Of a DNA stretch of 22,936 nucleotides, positions 5,532 to 13,189 are shown in pieces. Position 1 is the stretch's first letter. Each line of letters begins with the position of its first letter. The translations under genes and the position numbers were made by a program. The stretch is from a virus: IMG/VR virus record IMGVR_UViG_3300017751_000255, positions 1-22,936 of that record. The stretch is one strand, 5' to 3'. Under the pieces are notes generated by a model. It saw only the letters and a list, made by a program, of their open reading frames with translations. It did not search any database and was not told the origin of the DNA.

Positions 5532-6232
5532 TAGATAAAAAAACTTTTCATTCCTTCAACTACGAAAGTTTGTTCTTTACCTTCACTATTCGTATACTTG
5601 AGTTCATGCCTCAATCTTGGCATAGTCTCAAAGAACCTTTGTATATCCTGTACAACTTGTCCTGTCATATCATCCATGAACGCATCAATATCTTTTTGTT
5701 CATACTCAGAGAAATCGTATACTTCGTCTTCGCTAGCAAGCTTATCTAAACAACTAATTAGCAAATAATAATTCGTCAATGGATCTTCTGAATCCATTTG
5801 AACAATACGAATAAACTCGTCGATTGAAGGATACTTAAGATAAAGCATGTAGTCATCATTGACTCGTACTTCTTTAGTATGCTCTTCATCCTTTAAAATC
5901 TTAATCTCGTCAATGTCGATTTCAAGTTCAACTTGCTCATTTGTATCTGGATCTCGAACAGAAAAAGCCATAGAGTTACTCACACTACGAGCTCTCAGTA
6001 CTAGCAACACATACTCTAAATCGAACATTGCAAGCTCTGTTACTTTCACATCAAACAAACAATTATTTACAATTTGCTTAGCAGCAATTACTTCCTGCTC
6101 AGCTGAATTACTTTCCGCTGCTACTAGAAGAATCTTTTCTTCTTTTACAGTGAAAGGTCTATATCTTACTTTCTCACCAGTTGATGGAAGCTCAAGCTCC
6201 ATGATTGGTAAGTCAATTTTTGGTAATGCCAT
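5531..6232 (-). CDS. 26: Baseplate hub assembly protein, T4 gp26-like
   Basis: A 233-residue acidic soluble protein of the T4 baseplate-assembly gp26 family (T4 gp26 is 208 residues), required for building the central hub but probably acting as an assembly chaperone. Recognisable features are the opening LPIMELELPSTGEKVRYRPF, the KEEKILLVAAES stretch, EVIAAKQIVNNC, the segment AMFDLEYVLLVLRARSVSN, and the helical C-terminal part ending RLRHELKYTNSEG. It starts with a good site, AGGAGC, 28 bases after the gp54-like gene. The last codons read AGT TTT TTT ATC TAA, containing a slippery run of seven T that allows a -1 shift into the 55-residue gene. The acidic character and a position two genes before the tape-measure candidate resemble tail-assembly chaperones of other phages. 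Confidence 0.85.
   Translation of the reverse strand: MALPKIDLPIMELELPSTGEKVRYRPFTVKEEKILLVAAESNSAEQEVIAAKQIVNNCLFDVKVTELAMFDLEYVLLVLRARSVSNSMAFSVRDPDTNEQVELEIDIDEIKILKDEEHTKEVRVNDDYMLYLKYPSIDEFIRIVQMDSEDPLTNYYLLISCLDKLASEDEVYDFSEYEQKDIDAFMDDMTGQVVQDIQRFFETMPRLRHELKYTNSEGKEQTFVVEGMKSFFI
5537..5543 (-). promoter_or_regulatory. Candidate -1 ribosomal frameshift site T_TTT_TTT
   Basis: Read on the - strand, the gp26 frame is AGT TTT TTT ATC TAA. The heptamer X_XXY_YYZ is T_TTT_TTT, exactly in phase for slippage of both tRNAs by one base. After the shift the frame reads TAT CTA ATG CTG, passing the gp26 stop and entering the 55-residue gene in its own frame. The stop codon lies only one codon after the slip site. 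I did not identify a clear downstream pseudoknot. Confidence 0.55.
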
Positions 6233-6260
6233 TATGTACTGCTCCTATAATATAATTCTG

Positions 6261-7112
6261 TTAAAACCCGCCTGGTGCAACTCCACCGCCTTTTGACTTA
6301 GGTTGGTTCTTATCTGCACCAGAGGATTTGTCACTTCGTGGAAGCCCATTGCTTAAGTTTCTGAACGAGTTACGTACTCTTGTTAATCTATTGATTGCAT
6401 CTTGGATGCTAGTAGGTTTACCTGATTTCAATGTTTGTTTTACTGTATCAGCAAAGCCTGCAAGATCAGACAATGTTTCAAGTATTCCTTTTGTTCTTGT
6501 ACTTGGGTTACCTGCTCGATCACCTGAGAACCAAATGTTATCATAAGAGAAAGATACGGGTAAAGTTAAATATGAATCGTTTGTTTCCCAAGCCATGTCA
6601 AGCGAGCCAAGCGTGAATGGATAACAACGCTCCATTACAACCTCGTAATACTTTCCATCGTCGCTTTCAGTAGAGAATGCTTTCATTGTAATACGACAAG
6701 TAAAATCATCTTTGTAACCTACTTCATAAGGTAGCAATCCACCAGAATATCCAGTATCGATAGCTCCAAACTCACCGCCGCGAGTACTATAGTTTAAAAC
6801 TCTTTGCATCCAACTATGGAAAAATGCTAGTATCTGATGATCTGAATCGACTAAGAAGATTGCCTGAAATGGTTGATTGTCTACTGCACTTGGAAAGTTT
6901 TGCGGTAGCTGTGTTGAATTACGCATTACTTGATTTTGTATACTGATGCCAGGAAAGTTTGCAGACTTACAAAAGAAGGTAGACTCGAATGTTGGATCAA
7001 TCGAAGATCCTGGCTCAGGATCCTTGGATATCGTTACCTCAAACAACGAAGGCTTTGCTACGCCTCCATACTTTTCTAAGGTCGATCTGAATTTGCTAAT
7101 GTTAAATGACAT
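6261..7112 (-). CDS. 54: Baseplate-tail tube junction protein, T4 gp54-like
   Basis: A 283-residue protein with a tail-tube-like fold of the gp19/gp54 kind, which would sit on the finished baseplate and start tube polymerisation. Visible features: the N-terminus KPSLFEVTISKDPE, then TFFCKSANFPGISIQNQ, which matches the strand-loop of tube proteins that ends in a conserved FPG. These are followed by FQAIFLVDSDHQILAFFHSW, CRITMKAFSTES and the strand ERCYPFTLGSLDMAWE seen in tube-family members. The C-terminal 90 residues are polar, Ser/Gly/Lys-rich and probably flexible. The gene starts 2 bases after the upstream gene and 28 bases before gp26. Between the two tube-like baseplate proteins, size and the presence of a better gp48 match at 8284 favour gp54. 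Confidence 0.75.
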   Translation of the reverse strand: MSFNISKFRSTLEKYGGVAKPSLFEVTISKDPEPGSSIDPTFESTFFCKSANFPGISIQNQVMRNSTQLPQNFPSAVDNQPFQAIFLVDSDHQILAFFHSWMQRVLNYSTRGGEFGAIDTGYSGGLLPYEVGYKDDFTCRITMKAFSTESDDGKYYEVVMERCYPFTLGSLDMAWETNDSYLTLPVSFSYDNIWFSGDRAGNPSTRTKGILETLSDLAGFADTVKQTLKSGKPTSIQDAINRLTRVRNSFRNLSNGLPRSDKSSGADKNQPKSKGGGVAPGGF

Positions 7113-7114
7113 CG

Positions 7115-7732
7115 TTATCCTCGTATGATTTTTCGAGAGTCAGCGTATACTTTCTGTTTTGAAGCACCGACAAACTTAGCAGTTGGTAAGAACAAAGCAA
7201 TATCCCACTCAGTAGGATTCACGTATATAAATGGCGTTCTCATTTGCTTAGTTAAATAGTGTTTAATTGTTGGCTTAAACAATTTAAATTTAGAAGCTCC
7301 ATTCAGTACATCATAGGAAAGCTTAAGCTTAGTCTTTTCATCATAGTTATCATTCGTAACTGTACTATAAAGTGCATCCATTAATTGAGCACGTAAAGCA
7401 GGAGGCAAGTAATGCATGTTAATTCCTAGAAAGCCACCTTTAGCAGTATTTATTGGAAAAATCAAAGGATACATATCATAGTAAGGAAGCTTATCTTTAT
7501 GTTTAGCGTCGTATTGAAAACTGTACATTCCACCAATTTGCGGAGATGATGTTGTACGTCCTTTCACATTCGAACCTGAGGTCATGCTTTCGCCTGAGAC
7601 TCCACGGCCTCCACCGGCTTTTGCGATTGCTTTTGCTTGAGTTCGATACCATTCTCTCGCAGCACCGGTACGAGCAGGAATTTGTCCTTGCCGTATTCCC
7701 TTTGAAAGAATGTCGTCGAAAATCTTTGCCAT
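7115..7732 (-). CDS. Conserved T4-like phage protein, probable virion or tail-assembly component
   Basis: A 205-residue soluble protein. The N-terminal 65 residues are basic and Gly/Ser-rich, likely flexible. The rest is compact, with the segment GGMYSFQYDAKHKDKLPYYD, then YPLIFPINTAKGGFLGINMH and YLPPALRAQLMDALYST. It ends ADSRKIIRG. I recall such FLGxNxHYLPPxLR proteins from other large marine myophages, where no firm function is assigned. It follows gp4 without a gap (TAA directly followed by ATG) and precedes the gp54-like gene by 2 bases, so it is co-translated with tail-tube and hub genes. A part in hub or tail completion is an inference from context. No enzymatic motif is visible. Confidence 0.65.
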   Translation of the reverse strand: MAKIFDDILSKGIRQGQIPARTGAAREWYRTQAKAIAKAGGGRGVSGESMTSGSNVKGRTTSSPQIGGMYSFQYDAKHKDKLPYYDMYPLIFPINTAKGGFLGINMHYLPPALRAQLMDALYSTVTNDNYDEKTKLKLSYDVLNGASKFKLFKPTIKHYLTKQMRTPFIYVNPTEWDIALFLPTAKFVGASKQKVYADSRKIIRG

Positions 7733-8191
7733 TTACTTTATTCCTAATTCTTTTTCTGTCATGATGACCCAGTCCCATCCACGATCAGCACAGTAACTCT
7801 TTGCTGCTTTCCATTTAGCTTCATTAACACCAAATGTTTTTACCTCATTCAAATATCTTCGTGATATTCTACCTGTCTTCGTCTTATTTCGATTCTTTGG
7901 ATCAGGAGGTAGCGTTTGTTTGTATGGTTTAATCTCTACCATCTTAGTTACGATCTGACCAGTATGATCTTTCATGTGTACTATCACATCCGGAAAATAT
8001 CTATGCATACGACCATCAATAGGAGAGCGATAAGGTACTATTACTTCTTCAGACTGCCACCATATAACATCTTGGTGCTCATCCATTTGTCTAAAGAAAT
8101 GAAACTCCCACATAGACCTATAAATAATTTTAGTATGATCGCCCTTATATTTTGCCGGATTTTTAGGTCGAAACCTTCCGCTATAAGCCAT
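7733..8191 (-). CDS. 4: Head completion protein, T4 gp4 (gp50/65)-like
   Basis: Protein that completes DNA-filled heads before tail joining. The 152-residue product matches T4 gp4 (150 residues) throughout: MAYSGRFRPKNPAKYKGDHT, IIYRSMWEFHFFRQMDEH, PYRSPIDGRMHRYFPD, VEIKPYKQT, RRYLNEVKTFGVNEAKW and ITEKELG. Family members have a TnsA/Mrr-like PD-(D/E)xK nuclease fold. The candidate residues E29, D68 (in FPD) and E86-x-K88 (in VEIKPY) are all present, so the nuclease-like site is intact; whether it cuts DNA is not known from sequence. It is first in the - strand block behind a late-type box at 8240-8247. In T4, gene 4 is next to 53; here it lies divergently across from 48-53. Confidence 0.95.
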   Translation of the reverse strand: MAYSGRFRPKNPAKYKGDHTKIIYRSMWEFHFFRQMDEHQDVIWWQSEEVIVPYRSPIDGRMHRYFPDVIVHMKDHTGQIVTKMVEIKPYKQTLPPDPKNRNKTKTGRISRRYLNEVKTFGVNEAKWKAAKSYCADRGWDWVIMTEKELGIK

Positions 8192-8212
8192 AATATTCTC
8201 TTCACTACTCCA

Positions 8213-8220
8213 TATAAATA
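8213..8220 (+). promoter_or_regulatory. T4-type late promoter (TATAAATA) for the gp48-gp53-gp27-gp5 block
   Basis: A perfect TATAAATA in the 92-base gap between gp4 and gp48. The predicted start near 8226 gives a leader of about 58 bases. The leader can form a 7-bp AT stem, AGTTATT (8237-8243) with AATAACT (8259-8265). AGGGA near 8273 serves as ribosome-binding site of gp48. Confidence 0.65.
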
Positions 8221-8239
8221 ATTGAAAGAAATCCTTAGT

Positions 8240-8247
8240 TATTTATT
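8240..8247 (-). promoter_or_regulatory. Late-promoter-like box AATAAATA for the gp4 block
   Basis: On the - strand the box reads AATAAATA, one base off the T4 late consensus and identical to the box before hsp20. The predicted start near 8234 lies about 43 bases before the gp4 ATG. It faces the + strand box at 8213-8220, so the two predicted transcripts would overlap by a few bases at their 5' ends. Confidence 0.5.
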
Positions 8248-8283
8248 CAAAAAGCTATAATAACTGTTACAATAGGGACAAAG

Positions 8284-9375
8284 ATGAGTAACAACAAACC
8301 AGAATTGGTTCGAAATCGAAAAAAACAAAATCAGGCAAGCCTACAATTTCCTAGTAGAGCTACTCCGCATGGTTTTCAAATGATATTTGAAGATTATAGC
8401 TATAGTAAGTTTGTTCTCAGTGATGTGTTTAATGTAGAAGTGAAAGGCGCTGATGGAAAGGCCGGTGAACAACAACGCATATCAGGATCAGGTTTAGCAA
8501 ATAAGTTTGCAGGTAAAGTAGAAGTTGATAGTGCCGGTGATATTGAATTGCCGTTTCCTCTTACTTTAACCGATGCTACAGGCATTCGTGTTTCAGGATT
8601 TGAAAGAAACTTTTTAACAGAAAGAGCAATAGGTACAGTTGCTAATTTACTTGATAATCCAACAGGTGTCGTGCAGGCCGCATTGAGCGCAGCAAAAAAT
8701 GCAGGTTCAGCTTTAGGCGGTATAGTGAAAGGAGCAGGTAATGCTGAAGAAGGTGCTAAAGCTCTTCTGGATGCTGCGGCTTCCGGTGCTTCTGGTTTAG
8801 GAAAAGGTCAGGTTGCTGCGATGGCTGCTTACCTAGGTCGTAGTGTTATTCCTGGCGATATTGGAAAGAGTATCGGTGTTTTTGCAGGTACCGCAGTAAA
8901 CCCACAAGAAACATTAACGTTTAGTGGTGTTGACTTACGACAATTTACATTCAGCTGGGATATGTTTCCATCGAATGAGAATGATACGAATACAATTAAA
9001 CAAATAGTCGATTTTTTAAAGAGAAAATCTTTACCAACGGTTCAAGGTGTTACCGCAGGAAAAGATGGTGGAGAAGTTCCAGGCTTAAGTAGAGCATTCC
9101 TTAAATACCCATCTGTCGTATATTTAAATTTGTTAGGAGTAAATGAAGACTACTTTGTAAGATTCAAACCTTGTATGATTAGCAATGTAACTGTTTCTTA
9201 TGGTCAAGGTGGGTTTGTTACGATAATGAATGGTGGTGTACCTAACTCAGTCTCTCTTTCAATTACGTTCCAAGAATTAAGTATCCAAACATCAGACGAT
9301 TATCCTGTACCAAAAGGTCCAGCTGATGATGCCGTGAGCGGAAAGGATACTCCCGGAGGAGGGCCAGGCTTCTAA
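8284..9375 (+). CDS. 48: Baseplate tail-tube cap protein, T4 gp48-like
   Basis: A 363-residue protein, the same size as T4 gp48 (364), which sits on the hub and forms the platform for the tail tube together with gp54. The N-terminal part has PHGFQMIFEDYSYSKFVLSD and the strand IELPFPLTLTD. The middle (about 125-200) is Ala/Gly-rich and helical (ALSAAKNAGSALGGIVKGAG), then the family core GTAVNPQETLTFSGVDLRQF and FTFSWDMFPSNENDTNTIKQ. The last part contains LKYPSVVYLNLLGVN, FKPCMISNVTVSYG and SLSITFQELSIQT. These are the tube-like strands shared by marine gp48 proteins, with the typical NPQE and FxF(S/K)W/YxxxPxNExE patterns. It opens the right-hand operon and overlaps gp53 by one base. Confidence 0.85.
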   Translation: MSNNKPELVRNRKKQNQASLQFPSRATPHGFQMIFEDYSYSKFVLSDVFNVEVKGADGKAGEQQRISGSGLANKFAGKVEVDSAGDIELPFPLTLTDATGIRVSGFERNFLTERAIGTVANLLDNPTGVVQAALSAAKNAGSALGGIVKGAGNAEEGAKALLDAAASGASGLGKGQVAAMAAYLGRSVIPGDIGKSIGVFAGTAVNPQETLTFSGVDLRQFTFSWDMFPSNENDTNTIKQIVDFLKRKSLPTVQGVTAGKDGGEVPGLSRAFLKYPSVVYLNLLGVNEDYFVRFKPCMISNVTVSYGQGGFVTIMNGGVPNSVSLSITFQELSIQTSDDYPVPKGPADDAVSGKDTPGGGPGF

Positions 9376-9755
9376 TGAAATATTTTGAAAGATTTCCAGT
9401 CATAGAATACCAAGGTAGGCGAGTAAGAGATATCTCTCGACGTACTGCTTTTGCTAAAGCTGTTTCTACTAATCCGTTTCTTTACTATCCTTACACAGTG
9501 AAAGAAGCAGAACGAGCAGAAGACATTGCAGATTTCTATTATGGATCGGTCGATTATGTTTGGCTTGTTTATTTAGCTAACAATATTATTGATCCTTATC
9601 ATCAGTGGCCTATGGATGAAAGAACATTTACGAATTATCTCGTTGAAAAATATTCAGCACAATCAGGTGAAGTTGGAGAAGCCGTTATTGATTGGATACA
9701 AGATCCTACTAACGACGATAACATTCTTTACTACGTGAGGAGGTTTGAAGACTAA
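9375..9755 (+). CDS. 53: Baseplate wedge protein gp53, N-terminal part (split gene)
   Basis: gp53 strengthens wedge-wedge contacts in the T4 baseplate. This 126-residue ORF matches the N-terminal half: YFERFPVIEYQGRRVRDISR, NPFLYYPYTVKEAERAEDIA, DFYYGSVDYVWLVYLANNII and DPYHQWPMDERTFTNYLVEK. These correspond to T4 YYIKGSPRPEELANAIYGNP, QLYWVLLMCNDNYDPYYGW and the following helix. T4 gp53 has 196 residues; this product stops after NILYYVRRFED, where T4 has IVYHVNENGEK. The expected C-terminal part is in the next ORF, in another frame, so the gene appears to be divided in two. The TAATG junction is like that of the neighbouring intact genes, and AGGAGG sits just before it, which argues for two real products rather than a damaged gene. 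Confidence 0.8.
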   Translation: MKYFERFPVIEYQGRRVRDISRRTAFAKAVSTNPFLYYPYTVKEAERAEDIADFYYGSVDYVWLVYLANNIIDPYHQWPMDERTFTNYLVEKYSAQSGEVGEAVIDWIQDPTNDDNILYYVRRFED

Positions 9756-10015
9756 TGGCAGTCGATGAAATTATCTTAGCACCCGAATCGTTTCGTACGA
9801 TTTACTTAAGACGAGAAGATAGAGTTATTCTTCGTACGGAACTAGGACGTAAAATTATTGTTAAGCGTCTTATTCCTGAGGAATGGGAGCCTTATCGTAT
9901 TTACGACTTTGAGCGAACTCTAAACGAAAACAAGAGAGAAATATTCTTATTTGATAATCGATATTTAAATCAGCTCTCGAAAGATTTTCTTAAAAACTTA
10001 AACGTTGAGACATAA
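9755..10015 (+). CDS. gp53 C-terminal part as a separate ORF (or small wedge protein)
   Basis: An 86-residue protein whose second half, DFERTLNENKREIFLFDNRY followed by LNQLSKDFLKN, resembles the C-terminal end of gp53 (T4 YEAAVLENEKLRQIKIIAKS, DINSFMNDLI). The first half (SFRTIYLRREDRVILRTEL) is strand-rich and has no clear T4 counterpart. Together with the preceding ORF the total is 212 residues, near the 196 of T4 gp53. AGGAGG (9736-9741, within the preceding gene) lies 11 bases before this ATG. The ORF overlaps gp53-N and gp27 by one base each. It could instead be an independent small wedge protein. The C-terminal similarity is short, so the split-gene reading is probable rather than proven. 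Confidence 0.65.
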   Translation: MAVDEIILAPESFRTIYLRREDRVILRTELGRKIIVKRLIPEEWEPYRIYDFERTLNENKREIFLFDNRYLNQLSKDFLKNLNVET

Positions 10016-11436
10016 TGACAACGGCCGGAACATTTAACCCATCAGCAGTTGACGTTGTAAAAGCGTTGATCAGACCTTTTCGTCAGCCGGACGAAAAGGT
10101 TCCTGTGATCGACATTAGTGCGTTGATAGGTCGTTTCCAAATAACACAAACGATTGATTCACCTGCAGTTCACTTTAACTTTTCAGTTTTAGATACTATT
10201 GGTGTGTTAGAAAACTTTCCTCTTCGTGGTGAAGAAGAATTAGAGATTCAAATTGTCTGTCACGACCTTCAAACGAATTTAGAACTTAAGCTTCAGATTT
10301 ATAAAATCAATGAAGTTGAAACCACTCAAAATAATGATGGTGTTTCTTATAAGTTACATGCTATGACGCAGACAAGCTATAACGCAGCATTGAATACTGT
10401 TGTTACCGCTTTCCGAAATAAACCAGCATCATCTGCTGCGGCCGATGTATTTGAAAAATACTTTTGTAAAACCGGTATACCAATAGTAACTGATAAAACA
10501 GTACTTCCATTTGGTGGTGTAAGACGTAGCCTAAGTGATAATAAGAAGCGTTCATTTACATATCAACCTTCTGAAGGATTGTTGCGGTTTACAATTCCAA
10601 GATATACACCTAGTGAAAGCATGTATTTTATTGCTGGACGATCGTTTAGTCGTAACTCACCATCATGCTCATTCCGCTTCTTTGAAAACTTTAATGGATA
10701 TCATTTTGCAACAGACGAGTTTCTAATTAAAACTGCACTTGATAATAAGCAAATCAAAAACATTAACTACCAAGTATTTACTTCTTTAGATCCACGAGAT
10801 GCTGTATCTCAAATTACTCAAGTTGAAGAACTGACTAATACATCTCGTGTTGATGTGAGTCACGAACTACATGGTGGAGCTTATTTAAATAGTGTATTTG
10901 AAATCGATTTGAATAGGCATACTGCAAAACGATACGATTACAATTATCTTAATGAAGTCAAGAAGGGTGGAAAAGAATATAACGCCACCGGCGGTAAAGT
11001 AGATATTTCAAAAGATAAGCACACTGAGCGATTTATCGAAAACACATTTAAACATGATAAAGCAGCTCGAAAGGATAACGCAAAACAATTCATGCTATTC
11101 CGAGATTATGATGACGATGAAGGGGGTGGCCGAGGTCCTGTCGTAAGAGGTGAACAACACTATCGAGAAATTGTACAAAATCAAACTGCATACGCTCATC
11201 ACCTCAATGCTACTCAGATTTCTGTACACATGAAAGGCCGACTCGATATTCAGTGCGGACAAGTATTGAATTTAAATGCTCGTAAATTAAACGCATCTGG
11301 CGACGGATCAGAAGAGAATAGACAATTAAGCGGTAACTATTTGGTACGTAGTGTAACACACCAAATGGTTAACGGAATACTCAAAACGGACTTAACATTA
11401 ACTAAGTACGATTGGAATAAAGTGAGACCTACATAA
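10015..11436 (+). CDS. 27: Baseplate hub protein, T4 gp27-like
   Basis: A 473-residue hub protein. In T4, gp27 forms a trimeric torus that holds the gp5 spike and adapts three-fold to six-fold symmetry. The N-terminal tube-like domain contains FQITQTIDSPAVHFNFSVLD and a strand with GEEELEIQIVCHDLQ. The middle domain has PSEGLLRFTIPRYTPSES and YFIAGRSFSRN (T4: [20 protein letters not shown]). The second barrel near the end contains AYAHHLNATQISVHMKGRLD, IQCGQVLNLNA and GNYLVRSVTHQMVNGILKTD, equivalent to T4 [20 protein letters not shown] and EVIHELSNNNSVTHLYMF. It is longer than T4 gp27 (391), mainly in a polar insertion around residues 300-375. It overlaps the gp5 start by one base, matching the physical gp27-gp5 complex. 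Confidence 0.85.
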   Translation: MTTAGTFNPSAVDVVKALIRPFRQPDEKVPVIDISALIGRFQITQTIDSPAVHFNFSVLDTIGVLENFPLRGEEELEIQIVCHDLQTNLELKLQIYKINEVETTQNNDGVSYKLHAMTQTSYNAALNTVVTAFRNKPASSAAADVFEKYFCKTGIPIVTDKTVLPFGGVRRSLSDNKKRSFTYQPSEGLLRFTIPRYTPSESMYFIAGRSFSRNSPSCSFRFFENFNGYHFATDEFLIKTALDNKQIKNINYQVFTSLDPRDAVSQITQVEELTNTSRVDVSHELHGGAYLNSVFEIDLNRHTAKRYDYNYLNEVKKGGKEYNATGGKVDISKDKHTERFIENTFKHDKAARKDNAKQFMLFRDYDDDEGGGRGPVVRGEQHYREIVQNQTAYAHHLNATQISVHMKGRLDIQCGQVLNLNARKLNASGDGSEENRQLSGNYLVRSVTHQMVNGILKTDLTLTKYDWNKVRPT

Positions 11437-13181
11437 TGCAAGGAATGGGATTACCAAACCCGATGTTTTTCGTCGGAGTCGTAGAAGATAACGTTGATCC
11501 TCGTAACGAAGGACGAGTACGCGTACGGGCCCTGAGTGTACACGGAGAACATTCTAACATCGATACTGAGGATCTACCTTGGTGTGTTTGTATAGCAGGA
11601 GATTACGATCCTAACTATCCATTACCGCCTTTGAATTCCTTTGTTCTTGGAATGTTTATGGATGGGCGAGCTGCTCAGCATCCACTTATCATAGGCTTAA
11701 TACCTTCTCAATATGCTGAAGCTATGAATCCTACGGTAGACGGATACGGTGTAATTTCTGACAAGGGTAAAGATGATCCTATGTCAAAAGGCTTCAGGCC
11801 TGATGATTATGGATTACACCAAAGATCTCGATATGCTCGTGTTGAAGAATTTGATCGTCCACCGGATGAGCTTTACTTTGAAAAGGTAAATACGAATCGT
11901 TCTCGTGATAATAAAGTTGGTACTACGGATAAGACTTGGGATCAACCTGGATCAGCTTATGCTGCTAAGTATCCTTATAACCGAGTTATCGAAACTGCGC
12001 ATCATGTAATCGAACTCGATGATACACCTGGCGCTGAACGTATTATGATTTATCATGGTGGTCAGGGTGGTGGATCATTCCTTCAAATTGATTCAGGTGG
12101 TACTCGTACAGATAAAGCTGTAGGTGATCGTTACGAAGTTACAAATGAAACTCGGCATGAATCATCTAAACATAGTGTAGTTACAATTAATGGTAATGCT
12201 CACGTTTATGTGAAAGGTCATAAAACCGAAGAAGTTGAAGGTGACTATAAGCTTCATGTAAAAGGTAATTACGAACTCGGTGTTGGTAAGACTACAAACA
12301 TAAACTCCGGTGGTTTATTCCAAGCTCGTAGTTCTGTAATGAAGCTCGAGTCTTTGAATGCTATGACTCTATTTGGTAAAAAAGAAATCCAAATGGAAGC
12401 CGAAACGCAAATTAACATAGTTTCAAGTAATATTAAAAATACTGCATTGACTACATGGAGTGCTTACGCAAATAAAGCTGCACGAATTACAACTGCTCAA
12501 GATATTCATTTTTATGCGATGGGTAGTATTAATAATACTGCGTTTGGATTAATACCTACAACACAAACACCGTTCAGTGGAGGCGCTGGTACGCCTGGCT
12601 TTAATGTTATAGCATTAGGTGTACAAATGGCTGCGGCTAACGGAAGCTTTAGTGGTATATGGAATGCAGCCGCAATCAATGCTGGTACTGGATTATTTAC
12701 TACTTCTGTTATGTCAGCAACAGTAAATGCTTCAGTCGCTGTAAATTCAGCGCTTGGTAACTTTACTGTACTTGGTGCACCACTGCCCAGTGGCCCTGTA
12801 AGTTATGGAGCTGGTTATATTATTCCAGTAACAATACCTACAGTAGGTAGTGTGCCTGCAATTATTCCTCCTGGTGGTTCTCTTGTTGTTCCACCTGTAC
12901 CGGCTCCTGGTGTAATTACTGGTGTTGCATTCCCGTCAGGAAACGGAAAGGATTTAGCTAAGTTTGCTTCTTCCGTAATTAGTACTCCATTCGACGTACT
13001 TGGAACAATAAGCGCTCTTACTGAAGGTGGATACGGAATTGAGATAGTACAAATGCCTGAACCACCGGCTGAAAGCCAACCAGTTCCCGGCATTGTACAA
13101 GACGGATATTACGCTAAGGGATATTCGATGGGTTACTTAGAAGCTGATGATTCAGCTGACAAACCGCTAATCAGTATTTAG
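11436..13181 (+). CDS. 5: Baseplate spike protein gp5 without lysozyme domain
   Basis: The central tail spike. Residues about 8-110 form the gp5/VgrG OB-fold domain: FFVGVVEDNVDPRNEGRVRV, then LPWCVCIAGDYDPNYPLPPL and GMFMDGRAAQHPLIIGLIPS. A linker (about 115-200) leads to VIELDDTPGAERIMIYHGG and the triple-stranded beta-helix. The helix is recognised by repeated short strand units such as TINGNAHVYVKGHKTEEVEG and DYKLHVKGNYELGVGKTTNI (about 205-350), the typical VgrG/gp5 needle pattern. T4 gp5 has a lysozyme between OB-fold and helix (about 174-342); here there is no room for it and no such sequence. The C-terminal 200 residues are Ala/Gly- and then Pro-rich (IPPGGSLVVPPVPAPGVITG) and have no T4 counterpart. 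Wall-cutting activity may come from the next gene. Confidence 0.85.
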   Translation: MQGMGLPNPMFFVGVVEDNVDPRNEGRVRVRALSVHGEHSNIDTEDLPWCVCIAGDYDPNYPLPPLNSFVLGMFMDGRAAQHPLIIGLIPSQYAEAMNPTVDGYGVISDKGKDDPMSKGFRPDDYGLHQRSRYARVEEFDRPPDELYFEKVNTNRSRDNKVGTTDKTWDQPGSAYAAKYPYNRVIETAHHVIELDDTPGAERIMIYHGGQGGGSFLQIDSGGTRTDKAVGDRYEVTNETRHESSKHSVVTINGNAHVYVKGHKTEEVEGDYKLHVKGNYELGVGKTTNINSGGLFQARSSVMKLESLNAMTLFGKKEIQMEAETQINIVSSNIKNTALTTWSAYANKAARITTAQDIHFYAMGSINNTAFGLIPTTQTPFSGGAGTPGFNVIALGVQMAAANGSFSGIWNAAAINAGTGLFTTSVMSATVNASVAVNSALGNFTVLGAPLPSGPVSYGAGYIIPVTIPTVGSVPAIIPPGGSLVVPPVPAPGVITGVAFPSGNGKDLAKFASSVISTPFDVLGTISALTEGGYGIEIVQMPEPPAESQPVPGIVQDGYYAKGYSMGYLEADDSADKPLISI

Positions 13182-13189
13182 GAAAAGAC

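Noticed and set aside
5859-6296. 145-codon open frame on the + strand opposite gp26
   Set aside because: Antisense to a recognised gene, Ser/Thr-rich low-complexity translation, no ribosome-binding site; a shadow.
8119-8126. A further + strand TATAAATA
   Set aside because: It lies inside the gp4 coding sequence on the other strand, where the bases encode conserved IIYR residues; probably chance, though a second upstream start for gp48 cannot be excluded.
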